Source: Chitinophaga lutea (GTDB taxonomy: Bacteria; Bacteroidota; Bacteroidia; Chitinophagales; Chitinophagaceae). Taken from it: a DNA stretch of 64,000 nucleotides. A model generated the notes under the pieces. It saw nothing but the letters and a program-made list of their open reading frames with translations. It had not been told where the DNA came from and did not search any database. Positions 16,212 through 26,054 of this stretch are shown piece by piece (positions within the stretch are counted from its first letter, which is position 1; every line of letters starts with the position of its first letter). Position numbers and translations under genes: made by a program. The stretch spans positions 2,046,001 through 2,110,000 of the forward strand of contig NZ_RPDH01000002.1 in NCBI RefSeq assembly GCF_003813775.1, in the 5' to 3' direction.

Positions 16212-18809
16212 ATGGCTAAAAGTAAATCGGAAGAAACACCCTTAATGCAGCAGCACAAGGCCATCAAGGCGAAATACCCTGATGCGGTACTGCTTTTCCG
16301 GGTGGGCGACTTTTATGAAACATTCAACGAAGATGCGGTGATCGCCTCCAGGGTACTGGGCATCGTGCTCACCAAAAGGGCGAACGGCAGCGCCGCATTC
16401 ATCGACCTGGCAGGATTTCCCCATCATTCGCTCGACACATACCTCCACAAACTGGTGAAAGCCGGCCATCGCGTAGCCATTTGCGACCAGCTGGAAGATC
16501 CCAAAACCGTCAAAGGCATCGTGAAACGCGGCGTCACCGAAATGGTGACCCCGGGCGTGGCAGTCAACGACAAACTACTCGAAAACAGCAATAACAACTT
16601 CCTGGCCGCCGTACATTTCGGTGCGGACGCCACCGGCGCGGCTTTTCTCGACATCAGCACCGGAGAATATTTTGTGGCCCAGGGCAGCCTCGAGTACATC
16701 GACAAACTGCTCCAGAGTTTCCGGCCCGCCGAGGTGATCTTCGCCAAGCAGCAGCAGAAACATTTCCGGCAGACCTTCGGCAGCCGGTTCTACACCTACA
16801 CGCTGGAAGAATGGATTTTCACCAATACCTATGCGCGGGAAATCCTCCACAAACACTTTGAAACACATTCGCTCAAAGGTTTCGGGGTGGAAGACATGAC
16901 GGAGGCCGTCATAGCCGCCGGCGCCACCATGCATTACCTGAAAGATACCGAGCATCCCAACCTGCAGCATATCTCCAATATGCAGCGGATAGACCAGGAC
17001 GATTTCCTGTGGATGGACCGGTTCACCATCCGCAACCTGGAGTTGCTGCAAAGCACCGTGGAGCAGGGCAAAACCCTGCTGGGCACGCTCGATCATACGC
17101 TTACGCCCATGGGTGCGCGGCTGCTGAAACGCTGGATAGTGTTCCCTTTGCGTGATATTGTACAGATCAATGAGCGGCTGGATGCGGTGGAAGACCTCAT
17201 CCGCGAAGCAGACCGCAGCATCAGCATACAGCAGCACCTCAAATCCGTGGGCGACCTGGAAAGGGTGGTGTCCAAAATCCCCCTGAAAAAAATCAATCCC
17301 CGCGAGGTGATGCAGCTGGCCCGCGCGCTGCAACAGGTGTGCGAGATCCAGCGACTGCTGAACGATACCGCCAATCCCCTGCTGCGTCATTTACAGGAAC
17401 AGCTCGATCCCTGCGACAGTATCCTGCAGCGCATCCTGGCCGAAGTGTCCGACAACCCGCCGGTACTCGCCAATAAGGGCGGCGTTATCCGCGAAGGCGT
17501 GAGCAAGGAGCTCGACGACCTGCGCGCCATCGCCAGCTCCGGCAAAGAATACCTGCTCCGCATCCAGCAGCAGGAATCCGAAGCCACCGGCATCCCCTCG
17601 CTGAAAGTAGCCTTCAATAACGTGTTCGGCTATTACCTCGAGGTGACCAACACCCATAAGAATAAAGTGCCCGCCAACTGGATACGCAAACAGACGCTGG
17701 CCAACGCGGAAAGATATATCACGCCCGAGCTGAAGGAATACGAAGAAAAGATCACCGGCGCCGAAGAAAAAATACTGGCGCTCGAAATGCAGCTGTACGA
17801 TGCGCTGCTGGCCACGCTGCAGGATTTCATCCAGCCGGTGCAGCGCAATGCGCAGGCCCTGGCGCGGCTCGACTGCCTGTTGTGTTTCGCGCACAACGCC
17901 GTGCAGTTCAAATACCGCCGCCCGCAGGTAACGGAGGCATATCATATCGATATCAAAGACGGCCGCCATCCCGTGATCGAACAGGGGCTGCCGCCAGGCG
18001 AAAGTTATGTGGCTAACGACATCCTGCTGCACCAGGACGAGCAGCAGGTGATCATTCTCACCGGGCCGAACATGAGCGGTAAATCGGCGCTGCTGCGCCA
18101 GACCGCCCTCATCACCCTGATGGCCCACATGGGCAGTTTCGTGCCCGCTGCGGCGGCGGAAATCGGTCTCACAGACAAGATATTCACCCGCGTAGGCGCG
18201 TCAGACAACCTGAGCGGCGGCGAAAGTACGTTCATGGTGGAGATGAATGAAACCGCCAGCATCATCAACAACATCACGCCCCGCAGCCTCATCATCCTCG
18301 ACGAGATCGGCCGCGGCACCAGCACCTACGACGGTATTTCCATTGCCTGGAGCATCGTGGAATATCTGCACGACATGACGCCGCACCGCCCGAAAACCCT
18401 GTTCGCCACGCACTATCATGAGCTGAACGAACTGGAGAACACGCACAACCGCGTAAAGAACTTCCACATCACCAACAAGGAAGTGGGCAATAAAATCATT
18501 TTCCTGCGCAAACTGGCGCAGGGCGGCAGCCGCCACAGCTTTGGTATCCATGTGGCCAAAATCGCGGGCATGCCGCCGCAGCTCATCAACCGCGCCAACG
18601 AAATCCTCAGCCAGCTCGAAAGCCAGCACATCGAAGCGCCCATGCAACAGATCGCTGCGCCCACGCACAAAGTGCAGCTGAGCATTTTCGATGCCCACAG
18701 CGATACGTTTCAGTCGATTCGGGACAAACTCACTTCGGTGGACATCAACCGGTTAACGCCGGTGGAAGCGCTGCTGAAGCTGAGCGAGATCAAAGATCTG
18801 CTGCAGTGA
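16212..18809 (+). CDS. mutS: DNA mismatch repair protein MutS
   Basis: An 865-residue full-length MutS, the ATPase that recognises mispaired DNA. Mismatch-reading F34-x-E36 lies in VGDFYETF, as in the classical enzyme. A connector and lever/clamp core (about 120-560) precedes the ABC-type ATPase: Walker A GPNMSGKSAL (about 617-626), signature NLSGGESTF (about 667), Walker B LIILDEIGRGTSTYDG (about 692-707) and the ATHYHEL loop. The C-terminal helix-turn-helix dimerisation region is present. It is monocistronic, with a strong terminator about 165 bases downstream. Confidence 0.97.
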   Translation: MAKSKSEETPLMQQHKAIKAKYPDAVLLFRVGDFYETFNEDAVIASRVLGIVLTKRANGSAAFIDLAGFPHHSLDTYLHKLVKAGHRVAICDQLEDPKTVKGIVKRGVTEMVTPGVAVNDKLLENSNNNFLAAVHFGADATGAAFLDISTGEYFVAQGSLEYIDKLLQSFRPAEVIFAKQQQKHFRQTFGSRFYTYTLEEWIFTNTYAREILHKHFETHSLKGFGVEDMTEAVIAAGATMHYLKDTEHPNLQHISNMQRIDQDDFLWMDRFTIRNLELLQSTVEQGKTLLGTLDHTLTPMGARLLKRWIVFPLRDIVQINERLDAVEDLIREADRSISIQQHLKSVGDLERVVSKIPLKKINPREVMQLARALQQVCEIQRLLNDTANPLLRHLQEQLDPCDSILQRILAEVSDNPPVLANKGGVIREGVSKELDDLRAIASSGKEYLLRIQQQESEATGIPSLKVAFNNVFGYYLEVTNTHKNKVPANWIRKQTLANAERYITPELKEYEEKITGAEEKILALEMQLYDALLATLQDFIQPVQRNAQALARLDCLLCFAHNAVQFKYRRPQVTEAYHIDIKDGRHPVIEQGLPPGESYVANDILLHQDEQQVIILTGPNMSGKSALLRQTALITLMAHMGSFVPAAAAEIGLTDKIFTRVGASDNLSGGESTFMVEMNETASIINNITPRSLIILDEIGRGTSTYDGISIAWSIVEYLHDMTPHRPKTLFATHYHELNELENTHNRVKNFHITNKEVGNKIIFLRKLAQGGSRHSFGIHVAKIAGMPPQLINRANEILSQLESQHIEAPMQQIAAPTHKVQLSIFDAHSDTFQSIRDKLTSVDINRLTPVEALLKLSEIKDLLQ

Positions 18810-18973
18810 TGCTGAGGGAAATAGGCGAAGCTGGCAGCGTACATGGGCCATATAGGAAACAGTGTAAGGATGCGCCCGGTGATGAATACAGGATAACCGG
18901 AAGAATCAATAAGTCCGAAAAACCGGCAGCTGACAACGGAACATTTTTACTGTAGTATCCAAGTCAATAAACA

Positions 18974-19004
18974 GAAAGCCCGTGCAAAAACTGCACGGGC
19001 TTTC
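18974..19004 (+). terminator. intrinsic terminator downstream of mutS
   Basis: A perfect 13-base stem (GAAAGCCCGTGCA at 18974-18986, TGCACGGGCTTTC at 18992-19004) with a 5-base loop and weak flanking T. Between the mutS stop (18809) and this hairpin nothing else was recognised. Confidence 0.8.
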
Positions 19005-19106
19005 TTATGCGCCCTCCTGCCGGCGATGCGGATGGCCGGGAAGGCGCCCGGTTCTGCGATACCCGTGATGCCGCCGGTGTTGAGAGCCCAGGCCCTGACG
19101 GAACCG

Positions 19107-19138
19107 AAAAAAGAAGGGCGGCCTTTCAGCCACCCTTC
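19107..19138 (-). terminator. intrinsic terminator of the first SusD gene
   Basis: On the minus strand a stem of about 10 bp with one mismatch (GAAGGGTGGC / GCCGCCCTTC) is followed by six T. It starts 22 bases after the SusD stop codon. Confidence 0.8.
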
Positions 19139-19160
19139 ACATCAGCACAAATTCAATGTT

Positions 19161-20867
19161 CTACTGTTTGTCCCACCAAACGCGGCCCGTCAGGTCGTTC
19201 GGGCTGCCATATTCTCCTGTTGTCGCCATTTCGGAAAGGGCGTTGTTGTAATTGGTCATGTTGGAAGAGTGCGGGATGGGCAGCATCCAGCGGCGGGGCA
19301 CCACTGCTTCCGCGCCACCGATCATTACCGGCTCGAGGGAAAGGATACCGCCTTTTTTCGGGTAGCCTGTTCTTCTCCACTGGTTCCACGCTTCGTGGGG
19401 TGCTTTGAAGAAGTTCAGGAATGCCTGGATGCCGATTTTTTCCAGTTTCTCTTCGGTGCTGCCGGTGAGGGCAATCTCCGGTTTCTGCAGGTATGCAGTG
19501 ATTGCAGCTGCGTCTACCGGTGCATAATCCACGATGCCGGCCAGTTTGCCCATCGCGTCGTATGCCTGTACGGAAGCGGTAACGCCTTTGTTGTACCAGG
19601 TGGCTGCATCGGCTGTGATGAGGCCGCGCACTGCCAGTTCAGCCAGCAGGAAACACTGTTCTGCGTAGCTGATCAGCGGCTGGGTGTATTGGCCGTTTGC
19701 GCCGCCGTCCATAGACAGGTCGAACAGGCGGTTCTGGTAACGGGTGAGCGTATCCACCGTTACATCTTCTTTTTTGCCATCGGGGAATTTCAGCGAGTAG
19801 GTTTTGGTACCGTACAGGCTTACGTATTGCGCCTGCTGGCGGGCGTCGGGGCTAACCGGCAGACCGATGTAACGGTCCGGGTTATACACCGCGGTAGCAG
19901 GGAAACCGCCACCGGTTTTGATGTAGTTGAAACGCTCCTCGGTCATCCCGTTCTTCTTGTAGAACAGTGCCAGGCGCGGGTCGTTGTATTTTTTCAGGAA
20001 GCCGATCATGTTCATGCTCACTGCGCTGGCGTTGTTGCCCTGCGCGCCCCAGTTGCCGCCGCGGGCAAACTGCGTACCGGAGATGAACTTCCACTCTTCC
20101 GCGTTGCTCGCGTAGAGGCCTGCAGGGCTGGCCATTACGTCGTCGATGATCTGTTTCGCTTTCGTGGCATCGCGCTTCAGCAGGCGTACGGCGATTTTCA
20201 GGCGCAGTACGTTGGCTGTTTTGGCGTAGTTGGCTGCCGCGGTGGAAGCGTTGGTGTAAAACAGGTCCGCATTACCGAAACCGATCTGGCCCGCAGCCGC
20301 GCCCTGAAGGGCGGTAACGGCGGCCTTCAGCTGTTCGTCGAACAGGTTGAAGAGATCCTGCTGGCGGTCGTATTTCGGCGTGAAGTTAGCAGTTTCGCGG
20401 GCGCTCAGCGCTTCTGTGTAAGGAATGGAACCGTTCACGTCGGATACACGGAAAGCAGCATATACTTTGTGAATGGCGGTAATTGCCCCAATGTTGCGGT
20501 AAGCAGCCTGTTTCTCCGCCGGCAGCTCGCTGATGAGTTTTTCGATCGCCACCAGGTTGCGGCCGATGCTGGTATAGAATGCGCCGTAGAAACCATTGGT
20601 GTTCTGCCCGCCGAACATACCCGGCTGGTTGCCTTCCGGCGATGCCACGGTGAATTGCATCCAGCGCATCAGGAAGCCATAGTTGTCGTAATACCACTCA
20701 AAGTCGCGGTCTACAATACCTTTTTGCGAAGCAGATATCATTACTTCCGGCGGCACTACAGGCGCCACTTCCTGGTCACTGTTTTTCTCGGCAAAATCCT
20801 TGGTGCAGGAGCTTGCAAATGTCGCCAGCGCCAGTACACCGATACCTAATTTATGTTTGATGTTCAT
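19161..20867 (-). CDS. SusD/RagB-family outer-membrane nutrient-binding lipoprotein
   Basis: 568 residues with a lipoprotein signal peptide (lipobox ending ATFASSC, Cys at about residue 21). The body is alpha-helical, TPR-like and rich in Trp and Tyr, as in the SusD_2 group (IDRDFEWYYDNY, a final VWWDKQ). SusD proteins cap a SusC channel and bind the substrate outside the cell. The SusC gene ends 18 bases upstream, so both form one operon. No glycosidase gene is adjacent, so the substrate is unknown and could be a peptide, glycan or other polymer. Confidence 0.92.
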   Translation of the reverse strand: MNIKHKLGIGVLALATFASSCTKDFAEKNSDQEVAPVVPPEVMISASQKGIVDRDFEWYYDNYGFLMRWMQFTVASPEGNQPGMFGGQNTNGFYGAFYTSIGRNLVAIEKLISELPAEKQAAYRNIGAITAIHKVYAAFRVSDVNGSIPYTEALSARETANFTPKYDRQQDLFNLFDEQLKAAVTALQGAAAGQIGFGNADLFYTNASTAAANYAKTANVLRLKIAVRLLKRDATKAKQIIDDVMASPAGLYASNAEEWKFISGTQFARGGNWGAQGNNASAVSMNMIGFLKKYNDPRLALFYKKNGMTEERFNYIKTGGGFPATAVYNPDRYIGLPVSPDARQQAQYVSLYGTKTYSLKFPDGKKEDVTVDTLTRYQNRLFDLSMDGGANGQYTQPLISYAEQCFLLAELAVRGLITADAATWYNKGVTASVQAYDAMGKLAGIVDYAPVDAAAITAYLQKPEIALTGSTEEKLEKIGIQAFLNFFKAPHEAWNQWRRTGYPKKGGILSLEPVMIGGAEAVVPRRWMLPIPHSSNMTNYNNALSEMATTGEYGSPNDLTGRVWWDKQ

Positions 20868-20885
20868 GTTCGTCCTTTTTAAAAA

Positions 20886-23800
20886 TTAGAAGCCCAGTTG
20901 AATCGTGAGTGCCATATTGCGTACAAAGGGTGCGCCGCCGTATTCGGAGAACGCGGAGGTGCTGTTGTTACGCAGGCTTTCCGGGTTGATGTGGTCCGGC
21001 AGGTTGTTGAACAGGTAACCGAGGTTACGGCCAACGAGCAATACCCTGGCTTTGTTCAGTTTCCAGCGTTCTACCATTTTGGTGGGGAACGTGTAACCGA
21101 GGGATACTTCGCGCAGCGCTACATAAGATGCGTCGAACACGGAAGCCTCGCGGATGCCCACACCCCAGTCGCCGATCATGCTGTAGTATTGATAAGGGCT
21201 CAACGGGTTTACATAACCTTTATCATATGCCTCGCGGTAAGTCATGCCGCTGATGTCCTGGCTGAGACCGGTAGCGGTGTTGCCTTTCATGCCGGCGCCG
21301 AATACGCCTTCGGGAATCATCCCATCGTTGCGCTGAACGCCGTTGTCTACCCAGGCGAGACCGCCGGTGGCAGCGTCGCGGCCGGGCAGGGTGCTCTCAA
21401 CCGTACCACGGCCGGTGCCGTACTGGTGAGATGCGGAGAAGATATCGCCGCCTATGCGGGCCTGCAGCAATACGCCGAGCGACCAGTTTTTGTAAGAAAA
21501 GTTGTTGTTCAGGCCAAGGTTGAAGTCGGGCGTGATGTTACCCACTACAGCAGGGCCGCGTTTGAACTGTACCGGGAAGCTGCCTGATTTTTCGATGATC
21601 GGCAGGCCGTTCTTGGCCGGGTCGGAAGATACATAACGGGTGTAACCATAGTTGGTCACAAGCGTACCATACGCGTCGCCTACTTTCGCGATCACGCGCA
21701 CGTCCTGGTCGTTACCCATTTCGTAAGTATCAACACCGGGATACAGCGCGAGGATTTTGTTGGTGTTGCGGGTGCCGTTCAGGTTCACATCCCAGGTGAA
21801 GTTTTTGCCTTTCACCGGTGTGCCGTTGATGGCGATCTCGATACCCCTATTGCGGAAGTGACCGGCGTTGATGTAGCGCTTTTTCACACCGGATTCCGAT
21901 GCGACTTCTGGCTGCAACACCTGATTTTTGATATCTGCCTGATAATACGCAACGTCCAGGCCCAGACGGCTGTTGAAGAAACGCAGGTCTGCACCTACCT
22001 CGTAAGAGCCTGACATCGACGGTTTCAGGTTGTTATTCGGATAAGTATCCTGGTTGAAATCGCTGTAGAGATATACCGGGTTTACACCGCCGAACCACTG
22101 CTCGTTCATTACGTACCCGACATTCAGCTGTGCCGGGTCGATGTCGCCGCCCACGCGTGCGTAAGAAGCCCTTACTTTACCATAAGTCACCCATGAAGGC
22201 ATGGACTGTTTGTAAGTTTCGGTGAATTCCCAGGCTGCGCTCACGGAAGGATAGAAATAGGAGTTGGTACCGGTTCCGGCCGGGTAAGTGAGCGAAGACG
22301 CCCAATCGTTACGGCCGGTCAGATCCAGGAACCATGCATTTTTATAGGAGAAGCTGGCGGCGGCGAACACAGAGTTGATCACCTTCGGCACCATCACTTT
22401 GTTATTGCGGGCATTTACGGTACCCACGCTGTTGCTGATGGTGAATTTGCCGGGGATCAGCAGGCCGCCTGAAGTGGCAGCGCCGTATTCGTTGCCGATG
22501 CGTGAGCGCCAGGTTTCAGCACCAACGTTTACGCTGAGCGAAAAGTCGTCGTTCAGTTTCGGCGTGAACATCGCCATACCGGTGAAGGTATATTGTGTTC
22601 TGTTGTTGCCGCTGATGGAATACAGGCCGCGGGAACCACCGAAGTTCGGGCCCCAGCCCAGCTCACGGCGGTCGTCTTTGTTCTGTTCGTTACTGAAAGT
22701 ACCGCGCAGCAAAAGTTTCAGCCAATCGGTAGCGGTCGCGGTGAGGGAGAGGTTACCCATGAACAGGTTCTCTTTTCTTTCCCACTTGTCGTGTTTGAGG
22801 CTGAACCAGTAGTCGGCGCCGGGATACTGACCCAGATATTCGTCCATATTGCTCAGGCCGGGATTTGGGCCCAGGTAACGGGCGCTCCAGTAAGCCGGGT
22901 CGTAGTTACGGGGGAAGATATAAATCCATTTACGGCCGATGTTCTGGTTGGTGTAGTCACCACCCTGGCGCGTAGGATTGAGCGTATTGGAGAATGCGTA
23001 GGTAACGCCGCCTTCGGCAGAGAGGAATTTGTTCAGTACCGCTGAAGTTTTCAGGGAGAAGGAGTTCCTGTTGAAGTCGTTGTTCGGCATTACGCTGTTG
23101 TTGCTGAGGCGGGAGTAAGAGAAGCGGAAATTCGCTTTTTCGTTACCACCTTCCACGGCTACGTTTGTATTATAGTATTTACCCAGCTGGTAACCGTCAA
23201 CGGCATTGTCCGGCATCGGGCTGAAGGGAACGATGTCGCCGTTCACAAGTTTAGCCATCTGGCCTTCCATGCGTGGGCCGAAGCTGGTACCGCCGGCCTG
23301 CACCACGTTATTGCCCTGAGCGTCTTTGTTGAACCAGGGGTTGAGACCTGCGCCATACACGTTCTGCAGGGCGATGGGGCCACGGTATACTTTTTCGAAC
23401 TGTACCGTCTGGCTCACTTCCACACCCAGGCCTTTACGGGTAAATCCTTTTTTGGTGGTGATGAGAATGGCGCCGTTGAGTGCGCGGGAGCCGTAGAGGG
23501 CGGTAGCGGCAGCGCCCTTCAGCACGGACACGGATTCGAACTCATCCGGGTTGAAGTTTTTCAGTACGTTACCGAAGTTAACCGCGTTGTCGGAGATTTC
23601 GTTCTCGAAGATCACACCGTCGATCACGAAAATCGGCTGGTCTTTACCGTCGAGCGATTTGGCGCCGCGGAGCACGATGCGGTTGGCAGCCTGCGGGCCA
23701 CCGGCCGCGCCGGAAATGTCAACGCCCGCTACTTTACCCTGGAGGGCCGCTACGGGGTTGATGGCGTTGGTTTTGGCGATCTCGGAGCCTTTCAGTTCCG

Positions 23801-24167
23801 TCATGGCGTAACCCAGTTTGCGGGCTTCGCGTTTGATACCGAGGGCCGTTACCACCACTTCATTCAGATTTTTGGAATCGTCGTTGAGGACGATGTTGAG
23901 CGGGCCGTCTCCTGCCGGAACTTCCTGCGTCACATATCCCATAAATGAAAAAACCAGCGTGGCCGATGGTTGCACACTGATTTTAAATGAGCCGTCGGCG
24001 GTGGTCATAGACCCGTTGGACGTACCTTTTTCTTTTACCGTAACACCGGGCAACAAGGTACCGTGGGCATCCTTTACGGTACCGGTAACTGCTTTCTTCA
24101 CCTGCGCCCAGGAGAGGGGGGCAAAGCCGAAAGACAGCAACGTGGCGAGCAGCAGAATTCTTCGCAT
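20886..24167 (-). CDS. SusC/RagA-family TonB-dependent outer-membrane transporter
   Basis: 1093 residues. A signal peptide (to about residue 21, SWAQV) is followed by a carboxypeptidase-D-like domain (about 25-100, VTGTVKDAHGTLLPGVTV), a plug domain (about 110-225, SLxDGKDQPIFVIDGVIFEN) and a 22-strand-type barrel ending in an aromatic terminus (MALTIQLGF). It imports a substrate across the outer membrane using TonB energy together with the SusD partner. There is no STN extension, so it should not signal through FecR. Two LacI-type operators lie 250-340 bases upstream. Confidence 0.94.
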   Translation of the reverse strand: MRRILLLATLLSFGFAPLSWAQVKKAVTGTVKDAHGTLLPGVTVKEKGTSNGSMTTADGSFKISVQPSATLVFSFMGYVTQEVPAGDGPLNIVLNDDSKNLNEVVVTALGIKREARKLGYAMTELKGSEIAKTNAINPVAALQGKVAGVDISGAAGGPQAANRIVLRGAKSLDGKDQPIFVIDGVIFENEISDNAVNFGNVLKNFNPDEFESVSVLKGAAATALYGSRALNGAILITTKKGFTRKGLGVEVSQTVQFEKVYRGPIALQNVYGAGLNPWFNKDAQGNNVVQAGGTSFGPRMEGQMAKLVNGDIVPFSPMPDNAVDGYQLGKYYNTNVAVEGGNEKANFRFSYSRLSNNSVMPNNDFNRNSFSLKTSAVLNKFLSAEGGVTYAFSNTLNPTRQGGDYTNQNIGRKWIYIFPRNYDPAYWSARYLGPNPGLSNMDEYLGQYPGADYWFSLKHDKWERKENLFMGNLSLTATATDWLKLLLRGTFSNEQNKDDRRELGWGPNFGGSRGLYSISGNNRTQYTFTGMAMFTPKLNDDFSLSVNVGAETWRSRIGNEYGAATSGGLLIPGKFTISNSVGTVNARNNKVMVPKVINSVFAAASFSYKNAWFLDLTGRNDWASSLTYPAGTGTNSYFYPSVSAAWEFTETYKQSMPSWVTYGKVRASYARVGGDIDPAQLNVGYVMNEQWFGGVNPVYLYSDFNQDTYPNNNLKPSMSGSYEVGADLRFFNSRLGLDVAYYQADIKNQVLQPEVASESGVKKRYINAGHFRNRGIEIAINGTPVKGKNFTWDVNLNGTRNTNKILALYPGVDTYEMGNDQDVRVIAKVGDAYGTLVTNYGYTRYVSSDPAKNGLPIIEKSGSFPVQFKRGPAVVGNITPDFNLGLNNNFSYKNWSLGVLLQARIGGDIFSASHQYGTGRGTVESTLPGRDAATGGLAWVDNGVQRNDGMIPEGVFGAGMKGNTATGLSQDISGMTYREAYDKGYVNPLSPYQYYSMIGDWGVGIREASVFDASYVALREVSLGYTFPTKMVERWKLNKARVLLVGRNLGYLFNNLPDHINPESLRNNSTSAFSEYGGAPFVRNMALTIQLGF

Positions 24168-24414
24168 AGCTTCCTTAGATTTTAATTTTTGAAACAGAAC
24201 CTGTAAACAATAGTTATCCTTTATTGGTTGATAGCTGACTTAATACATCAACTACAATGCAATACAATTTCATCCGGCTGCTGCGCACAGCTCCGGGCTA
24301 CATTAGAAACGGCTGATAAAAATGGAGAGATGAATGTTTGGCTACCTCATTGTTGCGTATCTCTTTGTCAGCATTGTTCACTACATACTCCGCTATTTCC
24401 TCTCGCGATATGGA

Positions 24415-24426
24415 TAAATCGTTTTA
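24415..24426 (+). promoter_or_regulatory. LacI-type operator, site 1
   Basis: TAAATCGTTTTA, a near-palindrome with the central CG typical of LacI-family operators, followed by GCAA. It is the exact reverse complement of site 2. Confidence 0.65.
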
Positions 24427-24494
24427 GCAATTCATCCCTAAAAAAACCTGTGAATGCCTCCTCCCTCTCGGTTTCAGGTATTTCCTTTATTACA

Positions 24495-24506
24495 TAAAAC
24501 GATTTA
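24495..24506 (+). promoter_or_regulatory. LacI-type operator, site 2
   Basis: TAAAACGATTTA followed by GCAA, 80 bases from site 1 and its exact reverse complement. A separation of 80 bp (near 7.5 helical turns) could support looping between two bound dimers; that is inference. Confidence 0.65.
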
Positions 24507-24940
24507 GCAATATGCAATAAAAAAAACCTGTGATCTACCAGGGCTCCTCAAAATCTCTGCGTCATGCACAAGTTTGGTTCGGAAAAACGAACGCATGCAA
24601 CTTAGTCAAAGTTGTTAAACGAGCAAAGTAAAATTTAACTTTTTTTTGATGAAGGGTTCATATTGCGTTCATTTTGATGAAAATAATATCACTCCAGGTC
24701 AATTTGACACATGTTATAACGCTTATATAGAGCAAAACCTCTCCCATGGTCCTTTTGCGGGGAAATTTGCCTATGTATTTTCACTCACGGACAAAGACTT
24801 CGGCGCCGGGTATGCAAAGGCCGGGGCGATATGCGGATAATGAAAAGAACCGTCTACCCACCAATGAGGCGCTCAACAACGCGAGCGGTGAAAATCCACT
24901 ACACCGGTTTAGTGAGCGGAACAGTAACATGAATTCGATA

Positions 24941-24976
24941 AAAAAGAGATGCACCGTTACCGGTGCATCTCTTTTT
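24941..24976 (-). terminator. intrinsic terminator of the LacI regulator gene
   Basis: A perfect 16-base stem (AAAAAGAGATGCACCG at 24941-24956 and its complement at 24961-24976) with a 4-base loop. It ends in T runs on both strands, about 45 bases after the regulator stop codon. Confidence 0.88.
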
Positions 24977-25019
24977 ATGTAAAATTTCTTTGAGAATGGT
25001 TGTACGAGCCCCCTTTCAC

Positions 25020-26054
25020 CTATACCGCCGCGTTCTTCCGCTTTTTACAGCTTTCGCGTTTGATGAGCGTGGCCGGCAGCACTACCTGGTTAATCTGGTG
25101 ACTGTTCTGGTTCAGCTCCGCCATCAATACCTGGATGAGGTTGCGGGCAATGTCGTGGATAGGCTGGGCCACACAGGTAATACCGGGTGTGTGGAGGCGG
25201 AACAGGTCGTGGTCATCGAAGCTCACCATGGCTATGTCGTCCCCAATCTTGATGCCCAGGTCTTTGAAACACTCGATGCCGTACACGCCCAGGTAGTTGG
25301 TGGAAAAAAAGATGGCGTCGAGGTCGGGATTGGTTTCTATAAAAGTTTTGATCTGGCTCACCGCTTCGTCTTTCGTGGCGGCGAACGGGATTTTTTTCAG
25401 GAATTTCCGGGGGAAGGTGGCGCGGTGCGCCTTCATGGCGGCCGTGAAGCCGTTGAGGCGCTCCTTCATCTGTATCTGTTCGGAGGTGGTGGTCACCAGC
25501 GCTATTTTGCCGTACCCGAGCTTCAGCAGGTATTCCGCTGCGTCGTAGGCGCCCTGGAAGTTGTTCACCATCACATAATTGGTCGGAATCTGCGGGAGAT
25601 AACGGTCCATCAGCACCATCGGTTTGCGCGCGTGTTTGAGCATCTCGATTTCCTTGTCGAGGTTCGGTGTGGGGGTGATGATATACCCGTCTACCTGCCG
25701 GTACTCCAGCACTTCCAGAAGGCCCCTCGCTTTAATGAGATTGTCTTCCGTGCTTCCATACAACACTTTGTAGCCGAACTTGTCCGCCTCCTCTTCCACG
25801 ATTTTAGCCACGTTGGCGAAGAAATTGTTGGCAATGTCTTCCACGATGAGTCCGATGGTTTTGGTTTTTCCCGTGCGCAGGCCCCTGGCCAGCTGGTTCG
25901 GTTTATATTTGAGTTTGGCCGCCAGCTTCATGATTTTTTTGCTGACCTGGTCGCTAATCCGCTTTTCTTTGGCTTTGCCGTTGAGGACAAAAGAGACAGT
26001 GGTAGGAGATACGCCCGCTTGTTTTGCGATGTCTTTGATTGATATTCCCTTCAT
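25020..26054 (-). CDS. LacI-family transcriptional regulator
   Basis: 344 residues: an N-terminal LacI helix-turn-helix (about 5-60: SIKDIAKQAGVSPTTVSFVLNGKAKEKRIS, then the hinge LKYKPNQLARGLRTGKT) and a periplasmic-binding-like effector domain (about 65-335: IGLIVEDIANNFFANVAKIVE). A lysine- and arginine-rich tail (KRESCKKRKN) ends the protein. It is divergent in promoter context from the AraC gene and lies upstream of the SusC/SusD operon. Matching operators occur in front of SusC and of its own gene, so it probably controls both. The effector is presumably a sugar. Confidence 0.92.
   Translation of the reverse strand: MKGISIKDIAKQAGVSPTTVSFVLNGKAKEKRISDQVSKKIMKLAAKLKYKPNQLARGLRTGKTKTIGLIVEDIANNFFANVAKIVEEEADKFGYKVLYGSTEDNLIKARGLLEVLEYRQVDGYIITPTPNLDKEIEMLKHARKPMVLMDRYLPQIPTNYVMVNNFQGAYDAAEYLLKLGYGKIALVTTTSEQIQMKERLNGFTAAMKAHRATFPRKFLKKIPFAATKDEAVSQIKTFIETNPDLDAIFFSTNYLGVYGIECFKDLGIKIGDDIAMVSFDDHDLFRLHTPGITCVAQPIHDIARNLIQVLMAELNQNSHQINQVVLPATLIKRESCKKRKNAAV

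Larger units (their letters stand above)
24168..24940. other. regulatory intergenic region upstream of the first SusC gene
   Basis: About 770 bases, AT-rich. It holds two inverted copies of a LacI-type operator (24415-24426 and 24495-24506) and a weaker half-site-like sequence (TTAAACGAGCAA) near 24614-24625. An open frame of 64 codons at 24646-24840 lacks any recognisable domain and is not called. The SusC promoter must lie here; no exact TAnnTTTG box was found. Confidence 0.55.

Noticed and set aside
19026..20849. Long plus-strand open frame opposite the first SusD gene
   Set aside because: The complementary strand encodes a complete SusD lipoprotein with a terminator; the plus frame shows no recognisable protein.
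24646..24840. Open frame of 64 codons on the plus strand upstream of the SusC gene
   Set aside because: No domain, AT-rich codon use unlike neighbours and no promoter or conserved start context; it lies in a regulatory region with operators.
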